A DNA stretch of 64,000 bases, from contig NZ_AUAM01000009.1 in the NCBI RefSeq assembly GCF_000428725.1, forward strand, positions 122,569-186,568. Direction: 5' to 3'. The position numbers and the translations under genes were made by a program. The stretch is from Psychromonas aquimarina ATCC BAA-1526. Its GTDB lineage: Bacteria > Pseudomonadota > Gammaproteobacteria > Enterobacterales > Psychromonadaceae. Shown here piece after piece: positions 9,141-18,344 of this stretch; within the stretch, counting starts at the first letter, position 1; the number at the start of each line of letters is the position of its first letter. The notes under the pieces were generated by a model that was not told the DNA's origin, ran no database searches, and saw only the letters and a list, made by a program, of their open reading frames with translations.

Positions 9141-9629
9141 ATGAATAGAGACGGCCAAACATCAGACAGTTCTTCCGATGACGAAATCTTCCAAAGGGTG
9201 ACTTTTCAGTTAGAAAATGAGACTTATGGTATCAATGTAATGCAGGTGCAGGAGATTTTGCGTTACACTGAAATTGCCGCTGTGCCAGGTGCTCCTGATT
9301 ATGTGCTGGGTATCATTAATTTACGAGGCAACGTTGTTACCGTAATTGATACCCGCTCTCGCTTTGGTTTGATGCCCGCTGATATTACAGATAACAGCCG
9401 TATTGTTATTATTGAAGCAGAAAAGCAGGTGATTGGTATTTTGGTTGACAGCGTTGCTGAAGTTGTTTACTTGAAAAAATCAGAGATGGAAGTGGCTCCT
9501 CATGTGGGAACGGAAGAGAGCTCTCAGTTTATTCAAGGAGTAACTAATCGTGACGATGGTTTACTTATTTTAGTTGATTTAAATAAGCTCCTCAGTGATG
9601 AAGAGTGGGATGAGTTAAGCCTTTTATAA
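9141..9629 (+). CDS. cheW: Chemotaxis coupling protein CheW
   Basis: CheW connects receptors to CheA. The 162 residues form one CheW domain: QRVTFQLENETYGINVMQV, EILRYTEIAAVPGAP, the highly conserved GIINLRGNVVTVIDTR and GILVDSV. The gene begins 75 bases after parP, a larger gap than elsewhere in the operon, so a promoter or processing site could lie in it, though I see no clear one. A DUF2802 protein gene follows after 21 bases. Confidence 0.97.
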   Translation: MNRDGQTSDSSSDDEIFQRVTFQLENETYGINVMQVQEILRYTEIAAVPGAPDYVLGIINLRGNVVTVIDTRSRFGLMPADITDNSRIVIIEAEKQVIGILVDSVAEVVYLKKSEMEVAPHVGTEESSQFIQGVTNRDDGLLILVDLNKLLSDEEWDELSLL

Positions 9630-9650
9630 ATCTAATTATTCGGGTAGTGA

Positions 9651-10043
9651 ATGTATTTACAATATATCCCCTGGCTGGCCTTAGTGCTAGCCTTTGTTTT
9701 TTTTGTTATCTGTCTTTATTTAATAAACAAACTAATTAAGAAAACCCATGCGTTAGAAGTACTTGTTAAATCTTTATTAGCAAGTAATGAAACCAATAAA
9801 CAGCAGTTCACTGAGATTCATTCCGGCGCAGTAGGCATGGGGAAAAAAATCCAACAGTTAGATTCTGTTATTAAAAAAACTCAAGAAAATCAATTGAATC
9901 TGGTCGCACAAGCCCCAGAAAACCGGCTTTATACGCGTGCGGTTAAAATGGTTGAGTTAGGTGCTTCAATTGAAGAGTTAATGACAGAATGTGAGCTGCC
10001 CAGAGCTGAAGCAGAACTGCTGCTTAACCTGCACCGTAAATAA
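9651..10043 (+). CDS. DUF2802 membrane-anchored coiled-coil protein
   Basis: This 130-residue protein has an N-terminal membrane helix (about residues 6-26, rich in Leu/Val/Phe), a middle likely to be coiled coil (about 30-85, many Gln, Lys and Glu) and a C-terminal domain VKMVELGASIEELMTECELPRAEAELLL typical in style of DUF2802, which looks like a small helix-turn-helix fold. It is the standard last gene after cheW in Vibrio and Shewanella chemotaxis operons. Its function is unknown; position suggests a link with polar arrays or flagella. Confidence 0.8.
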   Translation: MYLQYIPWLALVLAFVFFVICLYLINKLIKKTHALEVLVKSLLASNETNKQQFTEIHSGAVGMGKKIQQLDSVIKKTQENQLNLVAQAPENRLYTRAVKMVELGASIEELMTECELPRAEAELLLNLHRK

Positions 10044-10101
10044 CCTGCTGTTGGTCCGAGGATATTAGCCTTCACTGATTTTTTGCCTATGTTAGTTCCT
10101 G

Positions 10102-10125
10102 AACCGGGTTTTTATCTGCCCGGTT
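10102..10125 (+). terminator. Possible terminator hairpin after the chemotaxis operon
   Basis: AACCGGG at 10102-10108 pairs with CCCGGTT at 10119-10125 around a ten-base loop. No clear T-run follows, so it is only a weak candidate. The rest of the 280-base gap up to ccmA holds no gene that I can see. Confidence 0.4.
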
Positions 10126-10323
10126 ATATTACGAGTAACTCCTGCATTTTTCATCCCTGTTGTTTCTCTAGTCTTTTGAGAGAATAATAACTTGCTCATA
10201 TTAACGCTTTATCTTTATTACTTAGCTTAAATATCTGTGTTAGGATGCGAAACTCTTAAAATAACCTTCAATATCGGGGGTTGTATTCACTCTCTAATCT
10301 CTTTATTTTGTTAGGTTGTATTA

Positions 10324-10959
10324 ATGCTTCACTGCGAAAAGTTAACTTGTGTCCGTGAGGATAGAATCTTATTTAAAGATCTTAGTTTTACCGTTAACCC
10401 GGGAGAAATTGTACAAGTTGAAGGGCCTAACGGTGTTGGTAAAACCAGCCTTTTTCGTCTGCTGGTTGGTTTATCCAGTCCATATTCAGGGCAGGTACTG
10501 TGGAACGGAAATTTAACATCTGAGGATCGCGAATCTTTTTATCAGGAGCTTCTGTATCTTGGTCATAAAACAGGTGTGAAACCCGAGCTCACAGCCTTAG
10601 AAAATTTACAGTTTTTTCAGCAGATGCACTCAAGTTTTAGGGATGCGGATCTATGGCAGGTATTAGCAAAGGTTGGGCTGGCAGGTTACGAAGATATTAC
10701 TGCATCTCAACTGTCAGCCGGGCAGCTGCGCCGCGTTGCATTGGCGAGGTTGTGGCTTAATGACTGTCCGTTATGGATACTTGATGAACCATTTACTGCT
10801 ATTGATAAGTCAGGTGTTGCTGTTTTAGAAGAGCTTTTTATTAAACATGCTGAAAATGGCGGTATTGTAGTGCTTACCACTCATCAGGATCTAAGTATCG
10901 ATTCAAGCCTGCTTGCAAAAATTACACTGACTAAAACGGCGGCTGATATATATGTTTAA
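10324..10959 (+). CDS. ccmA: Haem exporter ATP-binding protein CcmA
   Basis: CcmA is the ATPase of the CcmABCD complex that releases haem-loaded CcmE in cytochrome c maturation. Walker A GPNGVGKT lies at residues 34-41, the signature LSAGQ at 130-134 and Walker B LWILDEP at about 150-156. Length 211 fits. It is the first gene of a complete ccmABCDEFGHI operon and overlaps ccmB by eight bases. Confidence 0.96.
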   Translation: MLHCEKLTCVREDRILFKDLSFTVNPGEIVQVEGPNGVGKTSLFRLLVGLSSPYSGQVLWNGNLTSEDRESFYQELLYLGHKTGVKPELTALENLQFFQQMHSSFRDADLWQVLAKVGLAGYEDITASQLSAGQLRRVALARLWLNDCPLWILDEPFTAIDKSGVAVLEELFIKHAENGGIVVLTTHQDLSIDSSLLAKITLTKTAADIYV

Positions 10960-11620
10960 GGCATTTTCACAGGTTGTCAGTAAAGAATTGAAAGGCGCTT
11001 TTCGCCGTCAAAGTGATATTCTTAATCCAATCTGGTTTTTTATTATTGTTGTAACGCTTTTTCCGCTGGGCATAGGTACGGATCCTGCGTTACTGAAGCG
11101 AATTGCGCCTGGTATTATCTGGGTTGCCGCATTATTAGCCGCACTGTTATCTTTTGAGCGTTTGTTTAAAGATGATTTCATTGACGGCTCCCTTGAGCAA
11201 TTGATGCTAACCCGGTATCCTCTGCCCTGGTTAGTAAGCGCCAAAGTTTTTGCTCACTGGCTGCTTACCGGCCTGCCTGTTTTGTTAGTATCCCCTCTGC
11301 TTGCGACCTTTCTGGCGCTTGATATTGAGACCTACTGGGCGTTATTTTTAACATTATTAATTGGTACACCTATATTGAGTCTACTGGGAGCAATTGGTGT
11401 TGCTCTAACGGTTGGTTTACGAAAAGGGGGGCTCTTATTAAGTTTAATTATGCTTCCCTTGAGTATTCCGATTCTAATATTTTCGACAATGGCTATTGAT
11501 GCCGCCGCATACGGGCAGTCATATTTAGGATTGTTAGCGCTTCTTGGTGCCATGCTGGTCGCTTCGATCACTTTATCACCATTCGCGATTGCCGCTTCAT
11601 TACGCGTTAGTGTCAGTTAA
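10952..11620 (+). CDS. ccmB: Haem exporter membrane protein CcmB
   Basis: CcmB is the membrane partner of CcmA. The 222-residue protein has about six hydrophobic segments (for example near 25-42, 48-66, 98-120, 128-150, 160-180 and 190-215) and the family-style stretch FERLFKDDFIDGSLEQL. It overlaps ccmA by eight bases and is followed 33 bases later by ccmC. Confidence 0.95.
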   Translation: MFKAFSQVVSKELKGAFRRQSDILNPIWFFIIVVTLFPLGIGTDPALLKRIAPGIIWVAALLAALLSFERLFKDDFIDGSLEQLMLTRYPLPWLVSAKVFAHWLLTGLPVLLVSPLLATFLALDIETYWALFLTLLIGTPILSLLGAIGVALTVGLRKGGLLLSLIMLPLSIPILIFSTMAIDAAAYGQSYLGLLALLGAMLVASITLSPFAIAASLRVSVS

Positions 11621-11653
11621 AACAGACAATATTAAAATAGATAGAGAAAAGTT

Positions 11654-12418
11654 ATGTGGAAATGGTTACATCCTTATGCAAAACCCGAAAGAAGTTATCA
11701 GCTGGCTGGTAAGTTATTACCCTGGTTTACCGCACTCACAGTCATTACATTTGTAGTGGGCTCGGTGTGGGGCTTAGTATTTGCACCAGCTGATTACCAG
11801 CAGGGAGACAGCTTCCGTATTATTTATATTCATGTACCGGCCGCTATGATGGCTATGGCTGCTTATTCCACCATGGCGATTGCCGCTTTTATTGCTTTAG
11901 TCTGGCAGATCCGCATGGCGGAAATGACAGTGGCTGCCACTGCGCCGGTAGGGGCGGTATTTACTTTTATTGCATTATTCACCGGTGCAGCCTGGGGTAA
12001 ACCTATGTGGGGCGCATGGTGGGTATGGGATGCCCGGTTAACCTCGGAGTTAATTTTACTGTTTGTCTACCTTGGTATTATCGCTCTGTATAACGCCTTT
12101 TCAGATAAAGTCTTAGCTGGGCGGGCCGCTTCAATTTTAACTTTAGTCGGCGTTATTAATTTACCGATAATCCATTATTCAGTGGTCTGGTGGAATACTC
12201 TGCATCAGGGAGCAACTATCAGTAAATTTGAGAAACCGTCAATGGCACCAGAAATGCTCTGGCCTCTTATTATTATGATCGTTGCCTTCGGGGCATTTTT
12301 AGGCACCTTAACTTTGATGCGCTTTAGAAATGAAATTTTAGCGAGAGAAAATCATCGCCCCTGGGTAACAGCACTAATTACCGATATTAATATGCAGAAA
12401 TTAACTGGAGAAAAATAA
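11654..12418 (+). CDS. ccmC: Haem transport protein CcmC
   Basis: CcmC presents haem to CcmE. The tryptophan-rich WWD motif occupies about residues 114-126 (WGKPMWGAWWVWD), and the two haem-ligand histidines are His60 (IYIHVPAA) and His184 (NTLHQG), at the same positions as in E. coli. Six membrane helices can be drawn. At 254 residues it is normal. The ccmD ATG follows the stop with no gap. Confidence 0.97.
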   Translation: MWKWLHPYAKPERSYQLAGKLLPWFTALTVITFVVGSVWGLVFAPADYQQGDSFRIIYIHVPAAMMAMAAYSTMAIAAFIALVWQIRMAEMTVAATAPVGAVFTFIALFTGAAWGKPMWGAWWVWDARLTSELILLFVYLGIIALYNAFSDKVLAGRAASILTLVGVINLPIIHYSVVWWNTLHQGATISKFEKPSMAPEMLWPLIIMIVAFGAFLGTLTLMRFRNEILARENHRPWVTALITDINMQKLTGEK

Positions 12419-12625
12419 ATGGCGTTTACTTCAATCGCAGATTTCTTTGCCATGGGCGGCTATGGTTTTTATGTATGGTTAGCATACGGTATCTCTATCC
12501 TTTCTTTGATTGTGTTAATTATCAATACAATGCATAAAAGAAAAATGGTATTAAAAACAGTTAAACAGCGTATTGCTCGAGAGCAGCGTATTAAAAATGC
12601 AAGTAATATGGAAGGAACATTATGA
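12419..12625 (+). CDS. ccmD: Haem exporter small protein CcmD
   Basis: CcmD is a small membrane protein that helps release holo-CcmE from CcmABC. The 68 residues have one membrane helix (about 16-36, [20 protein letters not shown]) followed by a strongly basic tail. It directly abuts ccmC and overlaps ccmE by four bases, which supports it despite its small size. Confidence 0.92.
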   Translation: MAFTSIADFFAMGGYGFYVWLAYGISILSLIVLIINTMHKRKMVLKTVKQRIAREQRIKNASNMEGTL

Positions 12626-13092
12626 ATCCGAGACGTAAAAAACGCTTAATAATTACTTCTTCATTAGTGATTGGTTTATCACTGGCTGTTGGTCTGGTTC
12701 TATTTGCTCTGCAGCAGAATATTGATCTCTTTTATACGCCGACTGAAATAGTAAAAGGTAAGAATGAAACGGGCATTAAACCTGAAGTGGGTCAGCGTTT
12801 ACGTGTCGGCGGTATGGTTTTAGCCGGTACTGTAAAACGGGATCCGACAAGTTTAAAAGTAAGTTTTGATCTGATCGATAACGGCGGCGGTATTGTGACG
12901 GTTTTCTTTGACGGTATTTTACCGGACCTGTTTCGTGAAGGTCAGGGCATTGTTGCGCAGGGGGAGCTGAAAAACGCAACACAGATAAATGCTTTTGAAG
13001 TACTTGCAAAGCACGATGAAGAATATATGCCTCCTGAAGTTGCTGATGCTCTGCAAGGCATGGATCATTTAAAAACTGATAAAAATAAATAG
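12622..13092 (+). CDS. ccmE: Haem chaperone CcmE
   Basis: CcmE carries haem covalently in the periplasm. An N-terminal anchor helix (about 9-30) follows a basic start. The haem-attaching His131 and ligand Tyr135 are in [13 protein letters not shown], the H-x3-Y motif. The OB-fold part has [13 protein letters not shown]. Length 156 is normal. Confidence 0.97.
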   Translation: MNPRRKKRLIITSSLVIGLSLAVGLVLFALQQNIDLFYTPTEIVKGKNETGIKPEVGQRLRVGGMVLAGTVKRDPTSLKVSFDLIDNGGGIVTVFFDGILPDLFREGQGIVAQGELKNATQINAFEVLAKHDEEYMPPEVADALQGMDHLKTDKNK

Positions 13093-13104
13093 AAGGACAG
13101 TTTA

Positions 13105-15066
13105 ATGCTTGCTGAAATTGGTCAATTATCATTAGCAATAGCCTGTATGTTGTCGCTGTTACAAACAGTTTATCCGCTTTATGGTATCTATGCGCGTAAC
13201 CAAAGCGCGGTTGAATCTGCAAAAATACTGACTAATCTGCAGTTTGTATTTGTCACTATAGCGTTTATTGTTTTATGTTATTTATTTATCGCCAATGATT
13301 TTACTGTGGTTTATGTAGCAACAAACTCGAACTCGGCATTACCCTGGTATTATCGTTTATCAGCAGTCTGGGGCGCACATGAAGGTTCACTGCTTTTATG
13401 GGTGTTTTTACTGTCCTTATGGAGCTCAGCGGTTGCGGTAATGAGTAAACGCTTACCTGTTGAGTCGATTGCCCGGGTGCTGGCTGTGCTGGGGCTTTTA
13501 TCATTAGGTTTTTACCTGTTTGTTTTATTAACTTCAAACCCGTTTTTACGTACTCTGCCTTACTTTCCTGTTGATGGTCGAGATCTTAACCCTTTACTCC
13601 AGGATGTGGGGCTGATAATGCACCCTCCAATGCTGTATATGGGGTATGTTGGTTTCTCTGTTGCATTTGCTTTTGCTATTGCCGCATTGATGGAGGGACG
13701 CTTAGACAGCGCATGGGCTAAATGGTCACGCCCGTGGACAATGGCCGCCTGGGTATTTTTAACAATCGGTATCGCACTGGGGAGCTGGTGGGCTTATTAT
13801 GAATTAGGCTGGGGCGGCTGGTGGTTCTGGGATCCCGTTGAAAATGCTTCTTTTATGCCCTGGATTGCCGGTACTGCATTAATTCATTCATTATCTGTTA
13901 GTGAAAAGCGCGGTGTTTTCAAATCCTGGACTGTGCTGCTGGCAATTAGTGCATTTTCCTTAAGTTTATTAGGCACCTTCTTAGTTCGTTCCGGCATTTT
14001 AGTGTCAGTGCATGCCTTTGCCAGCGATCCTGCCCGCGGCCTTTTTATACTGGCATTCTTGATCTTCGTGATCGGCGGCTCATTACTGTTATATGCGGTA
14101 CAGGCTTCAAAAGTAAAAAGCCGCGGCCGTTTTGACCTGCTTTCGCGTGAAAGCCTGCTCCTGATTAACAATATATTATTAATTGCGGCTCTGATTGTGG
14201 TTTTGCTGGGTACACTTTTACCACTGGTGCATAAAGAGATCGGCTTAGGCAGCATCTCTATCGGCGAACCGTTTTTCAACAAAATGTTTAGTATTCTGAT
14301 TGTGCCGTTTGCGTTGTTTCTTGGTGTAGGGCCTTTGGTTCGCTGGAAGCGTCAGAAAATTAACGAACTGTTGAAGCCGTTAGTTTTATCGTTAATTCTC
14401 AGTACAGTTATTGCTGTTCTATTTATATTCCAGTATTCGTCCAAATTTACCTGGATGGCACTGTTAGGTGTGTTCCTCGGCTTCTGGATACTGGTGACAA
14501 CCTGTTATGAACTGTATTTACGAGCGACTTTCCGTTTTACGCTTTTAAAAGGCCTGAGTAAATTAGGTAACAGCCATTGGGCGATGAGTATCGGTCATGC
14601 CGGTTTTGCCGTGATGATCATTGGTATTACTATGACGCAGAACTTCTCAATTGAACGGGATGTGAAATTAGCGGTTGGTGAAAGTATTGCGTTTGAACAT
14701 TACGATTTCCATTTTGATGCACTGGAAAATGCAGACGGTCCTAACTTTACTGCTACCGCCGGCGTTTTTACCGTGTTAAAAGATGATAAATTTGTAGCCA
14801 CAATGAAAGCTGAAAAACGTATTTACACTGTACAGAGAATGCCGATGACTGAGCCTGCTATTGATGCCGGAGTGACACGGGACTTATACATTGCTATGGG
14901 TGAAGTACTGCCGGACGGCTCGTGGGCTGTGCGGATTTATTATAAACCGTTTATCCGCTGGATCTGGTTTGGTCCTCTGATGATGGGCTTTGCCGGTATA
15001 CTTATGATGCTGGATCGCCGCTATCGTGTTAAAAAAGTGAGTGAAGAATTAGAGGGGAATGTCTAG
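13105..15066 (+). CDS. ccmF: Cytochrome c haem lyase subunit CcmF
   Basis: CcmF joins haem to apocytochrome c together with CcmH and CcmI. It is a 653-residue polytopic membrane protein with the WWD motif around residues 236-244 (GWGGWWFWDPVEN) and conserved His173 and His261, matching the E. coli positions. A periplasmic domain sits near the C-terminus before the last helix. It follows ccmE by 12 bases and ccmG starts two bases after it. Confidence 0.97.
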   Translation: MLAEIGQLSLAIACMLSLLQTVYPLYGIYARNQSAVESAKILTNLQFVFVTIAFIVLCYLFIANDFTVVYVATNSNSALPWYYRLSAVWGAHEGSLLLWVFLLSLWSSAVAVMSKRLPVESIARVLAVLGLLSLGFYLFVLLTSNPFLRTLPYFPVDGRDLNPLLQDVGLIMHPPMLYMGYVGFSVAFAFAIAALMEGRLDSAWAKWSRPWTMAAWVFLTIGIALGSWWAYYELGWGGWWFWDPVENASFMPWIAGTALIHSLSVSEKRGVFKSWTVLLAISAFSLSLLGTFLVRSGILVSVHAFASDPARGLFILAFLIFVIGGSLLLYAVQASKVKSRGRFDLLSRESLLLINNILLIAALIVVLLGTLLPLVHKEIGLGSISIGEPFFNKMFSILIVPFALFLGVGPLVRWKRQKINELLKPLVLSLILSTVIAVLFIFQYSSKFTWMALLGVFLGFWILVTTCYELYLRATFRFTLLKGLSKLGNSHWAMSIGHAGFAVMIIGITMTQNFSIERDVKLAVGESIAFEHYDFHFDALENADGPNFTATAGVFTVLKDDKFVATMKAEKRIYTVQRMPMTEPAIDAGVTRDLYIAMGEVLPDGSWAVRIYYKPFIRWIWFGPLMMGFAGILMMLDRRYRVKKVSEELEGNV

Positions 15067-15068
15067 TT

Positions 15069-15605
15069 ATGGCAAATACTCGTAAAATACTGACCCTGTC
15101 GGTGCCGTTAGTTATATTTTTTTCTGTTTGTTACTTTCTCTTTAAGGGACTGTACTCGGATCCGCGTAAACTTGACTCTGCGCTGATTGGGCAAAGTGTG
15201 CCGCAGTTTACTCTGCAGGATATTTATGATCCGCAGAAACAATATGACTCTTCAATTTTTAAAGGTCAGAAGATGCTGCTAAATGTGTGGGCGACCTGGT
15301 GCCCTACCTGTTATGCCGAGCATAAATTCTTAAATAAACTAGCCGGACAGGGCATTTATATCGTAGGTATGAATTATAAAGATAACCGTACAAAAGCGAT
15401 AAAATGGTTAACCGATCTTAAAGATCCCTATCAGATCAGTCTGTTTGATGAAAACGGCATGCTTGGCCTGGATCTCGGTGTTTACGGTGCGCCGGAGACT
15501 TATTTGATTGATAGTAAAGGAATTATTCAATACCGTCATGTGGGTGATCTGAACGAAAAAAACTGGTCTGAGACTGTGCTACCAATTTTTAATGAGATGG
15601 AGTAA
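15069..15605 (+). CDS. ccmG: Thiol:disulfide oxidoreductase CcmG (DsbE)
   Basis: CcmG keeps the CxxCH cysteines of apocytochrome c reduced. An N-terminal membrane anchor (about 8-26) leads to a thioredoxin domain whose active site is Cys78-Pro-Thr-Cys81 in WATWCPTC. The family's cis-proline region is seen in YGAPETYLID. Length 178 is normal. Confidence 0.96.
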   Translation: MANTRKILTLSVPLVIFFSVCYFLFKGLYSDPRKLDSALIGQSVPQFTLQDIYDPQKQYDSSIFKGQKMLLNVWATWCPTCYAEHKFLNKLAGQGIYIVGMNYKDNRTKAIKWLTDLKDPYQISLFDENGMLGLDLGVYGAPETYLIDSKGIIQYRHVGDLNEKNWSETVLPIFNEME

Positions 15606-15608
15606 ATA

Positions 15609-16118
15609 ATGCCGTTAAGCTCATTCCGTTATTACTTAATGCCTGCTTTTATTTTACTGCTCTGTTTTATCAGCGTCGGGGCTAATAGTGCTATTGAAAC
15701 ATTTGAATTTGATAATGTTGAGCAGGAGCAGGTTTTCCATGATCTGACTAAACAGCTGCGCTGTCCAAAGTGTCAGAATCAGAATATATCTGATTCAAAC
15801 GCGCCGCTGGCTAAGGATTTACGCAATAAAACCTATGAATTAGTTAAGCAGGGAAAAAGTGAACAGCAGGTTGTGGATTATATGGTTGCCCGTTTCGGCA
15901 ACTTTGTGCGTTACGATCCGCCGCTGACACCTGCGACTATTTTCTTATGGTTAGGTCCGCTTGTGTTTATTTTTATCGGTTTTTACTTTTTATACGGGCA
16001 GTTAAAAAGACAGAATAAACAGGATGATCACCTAGACTCGCAGGAGTCTGATCGTCTGGAGCAGATTCTCGCAGGTAAAACCTCTGTAAATAAAAAAACT
16101 AAGCAGGAGAAAAAATAA
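15609..16118 (+). CDS. ccmH: Cytochrome c maturation protein CcmH
   Basis: CcmH is the second thiol protein of the pathway. It has a signal-like N-terminus, the motif LRCPKCQNQ with Cys52 and Cys55, and a membrane helix about 112-133. The 169-residue length matches the short CcmH (N-terminal half of the E. coli protein); the TPR half is the separate ccmI, which overlaps by one base. Confidence 0.95.
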   Translation: MPLSSFRYYLMPAFILLLCFISVGANSAIETFEFDNVEQEQVFHDLTKQLRCPKCQNQNISDSNAPLAKDLRNKTYELVKQGKSEQQVVDYMVARFGNFVRYDPPLTPATIFLWLGPLVFIFIGFYFLYGQLKRQNKQDDHLDSQESDRLEQILAGKTSVNKKTKQEKK

Positions 16119-17410
16119 TGATCTTACAGTTTTGGTTAGCTGCTGTACTGCTGCTTATTATTGCAGGTGCTGTTTTTGTTCTGCCTTTTTTGCGGGAAAA
16201 AAACAAAGCTCAGGCGGATGCTGCGAGTCGAAATCAGCTGAACAAATCATTATATGAAGTTCGTTTAGCGGAACTGGAACAGGATGAAGCGCAGGGGCTT
16301 CTGGTTGATAAAGCGAAAATTGTTACTGAACTGCAGCACAACCTGCTTGATGATACAAGTGAACAGCTGCCCGCTGCAGCAGTTAAAAAAAGCAGCTGGA
16401 TCTGGCTGCCCGGCCTGGTGGTGCTTGTTTTCGGCAGCCTTAGTCTGTACTGGTCTGTCGGGGCATATCAGCAGACAGCTCAATGGCAGGATGTGCTGCA
16501 GCGTTATCCTGCACTGCAGAATAAGTTATTTAATGACCGCAGCAGTCAGCCGAGTGAGCAGGATTTACGAGATATTATGCTCGGCCTGCGCACGCAGCTG
16601 GCGGCGGATGAAAATGATGCCGACGGATGGCTGCTGTACAGCCGCTTGGCAATGGTATTTAAAGACGGCGAATTAGCTTTAAACGCAGTGAAGAAAGCAC
16701 ATCAGTTAGATCCTGAGTCTCTAGATATTCGTCTGGTTTATATTCAGTTAAAAATGCAGATGGGGGATGAATATTCGCAGAATCAGGCTGAAGTTATGCT
16801 TATGAAAGTGCTGCAGGATTATCCTAATGAGCTGGAAGCCTGGTCAATGTATGCTTTTATGGCACTTGAAAAACAGGATTATATCTCTGCAGTAGAGCGT
16901 TGGAAAAAAATGCTGACTCTGATTGATCCTGAGTCTGAGCAGGCCGCTATTCTGCAGGACAGTATCGCTTATGCGCACAAGCAGATAAACGGCGCATCTG
17001 TTGAAAGTGATGCTGTGCAGGCACATAAGGCTATGCCTACTGCTAAAGTAGAGAAAACCATCCAGGCAGTCGGCCAAACTTATCAGGTGCAGATATCTGT
17101 TGATAAAAAAGTAACTGTGCCTGAAAACGGCTTCTTATTTGTTTTTGCACAGTCAGCCGGCGGTCCGGCAATGCCTATTGCAGCTTTAAAAATGAACATA
17201 AGCAGCTTTCCGGTAACGGTTGAGCTGTCAGATGCTAACTCTATGATGGAAGGTGTTAAGTTAAGCGATTATCCTGAATTCATTATAAAAGCACGTATTT
17301 CATCTGATAGTAACGTTAACAGCAAAGCAGACCGCTGGCAGGGTGAGAGCCCGGTTATTAAAGCGGGTCAGGAAACAGATATAAAACTGCTTATTTCTCA
17401 GCAATTATAA
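16118..17410 (+). CDS. ccmI: Cytochrome c maturation TPR protein CcmI
   Basis: CcmI binds apocytochrome c and hands it to CcmFH. Two membrane helices (about 4-22 and 94-112) flank a cytoplasmic loop. TPR repeats follow (about 150-290, for example WLLYSRLAMVFKDGELAL and WSMYAFMALEKQDY), then a periplasmic C-terminal domain with VSVDKKVTVPENGFLFVFA-like strands. It is the last gene of the operon, and a strong terminator follows the stop. Confidence 0.92.
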   Translation: MILQFWLAAVLLLIIAGAVFVLPFLREKNKAQADAASRNQLNKSLYEVRLAELEQDEAQGLLVDKAKIVTELQHNLLDDTSEQLPAAAVKKSSWIWLPGLVVLVFGSLSLYWSVGAYQQTAQWQDVLQRYPALQNKLFNDRSSQPSEQDLRDIMLGLRTQLAADENDADGWLLYSRLAMVFKDGELALNAVKKAHQLDPESLDIRLVYIQLKMQMGDEYSQNQAEVMLMKVLQDYPNELEAWSMYAFMALEKQDYISAVERWKKMLTLIDPESEQAAILQDSIAYAHKQINGASVESDAVQAHKAMPTAKVEKTIQAVGQTYQVQISVDKKVTVPENGFLFVFAQSAGGPAMPIAALKMNISSFPVTVELSDANSMMEGVKLSDYPEFIIKARISSDSNVNSKADRWQGESPVIKAGQETDIKLLISQQL

Positions 17411-17422
17411 AACTCCCCGAAA

Positions 17423-17460
17423 AACACACGCTGAAAAATCATTGAGCGTGTGTTTTTTTT
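17423..17460 (+). terminator. Strong intrinsic terminator of the ccm operon
   Basis: AACACACGCT (17423-17432) pairs perfectly with AGCGTGTGTT (17445-17454) around a 12-base loop, followed by eight T's. An A-run precedes it, so it could also work in the other direction. It rules out the upstream TTG at 17442 as the start of the next gene. Confidence 0.92.
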
Positions 17461-17516
17461 GTTTTTTGTTTATGCTTGTTTCATCTATCTTTACATTCAG
17501 GCCAATATACTTACAA

Positions 17517-18290
17517 ATGCGATTACCTTGTTTTTTTATTTTTCTGCTGTTTTCAAGCAGCTTGTCCGCACAGACCGCAAACGGCGGACGCCAGTCTCAT
17601 ATGAGCGATCCTCTTGAACCGGTTAACCGGGTAATTTGGGACTTCAATTATCAGATCTTAGATAATTATATATACCGCCCGGTAACTACAAGTTATGTCG
17701 ACTGGGTGCCCATGGGCGGGCGAAAGGCTGTTAGTAATTTTGTATTGAATTTAGAAGAGCCTTCAACCATGGTTAATAATTTAATTCAGCTGGAGTTTAA
17801 ACACTCTGCGGATGCGTTTTTACGATTTTCCGTTAACTCGACGGTGGGACTGTTGGGACTGTTTGATGTGGCCGCCAAAGGCGGCATAGAACGCCGCCGG
17901 GAGAGCTTCAGTAATGTGCTCGGCCGCTGGTATGTGCCTAACGGTCCCTATTTAATGGTTCCTGCATTGGGACCGAGGAGTACGCGTAAAGTAGTCGGCG
18001 ATATTGTTGACAGTTTGTATTTTCCTGCAAGTTACTTTACCTGGTGGCAGACGCTGGCTCTATGGGGGGCTGACGGTTTAGAGAAACGCGCCAGCTTATT
18101 AGGTCAGGAGCCGCTGCTCGAACAGTCCCTGGATCCCTACCTGTTTGTTAAGGAAGCATATATCCAGTATGAGTCATTTAAATTTCATGCAAACAGTGAA
18201 GATATGAACCTGTTTATGGAAGAAAAAGCGGTTATAAATGAAGAAGAGTTTGATTCTGATTTAGATGACTTTATGGATGAAATTGATTAA
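17517..18290 (+). CDS. mlaA: MlaA (VacJ) outer-membrane lipid asymmetry protein
   Basis: MlaA removes misplaced phospholipids from the outer leaflet of the outer membrane. The family motifs are present: SDPLEPVNRVIWDFNYQILD, NFVLNLEEPSTMVNN, GLFDVA and SLDPYLFVKEAY. I chose ATG 17517 because the only longer start lies inside the terminator hairpin; it gives 257 residues. The N-terminus has a signal peptide (about 1-18) but ends LSSSLSAQTA-like without the lipobox Cys found in E. coli MlaA. An acidic tail (EEEFDSDLDDFMDEID) ends the protein. It stands alone, followed by cmk. Confidence 0.92.
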   Translation: MRLPCFFIFLLFSSSLSAQTANGGRQSHMSDPLEPVNRVIWDFNYQILDNYIYRPVTTSYVDWVPMGGRKAVSNFVLNLEEPSTMVNNLIQLEFKHSADAFLRFSVNSTVGLLGLFDVAAKGGIERRRESFSNVLGRWYVPNGPYLMVPALGPRSTRKVVGDIVDSLYFPASYFTWWQTLALWGADGLEKRASLLGQEPLLEQSLDPYLFVKEAYIQYESFKFHANSEDMNLFMEEKAVINEEEFDSDLDDFMDEID

Positions 18291-18344
18291 CGCTTTGTTT
18301 TCAATAAAAGCGCAATAATTGTGTTAATAACCTTAGGAGGGTAT

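Noticed and set aside
17442..17516. Longer start for mlaA
   Set aside because: The TTG lies within the ccm terminator hairpin and the longer N-terminus spoils the signal peptide.
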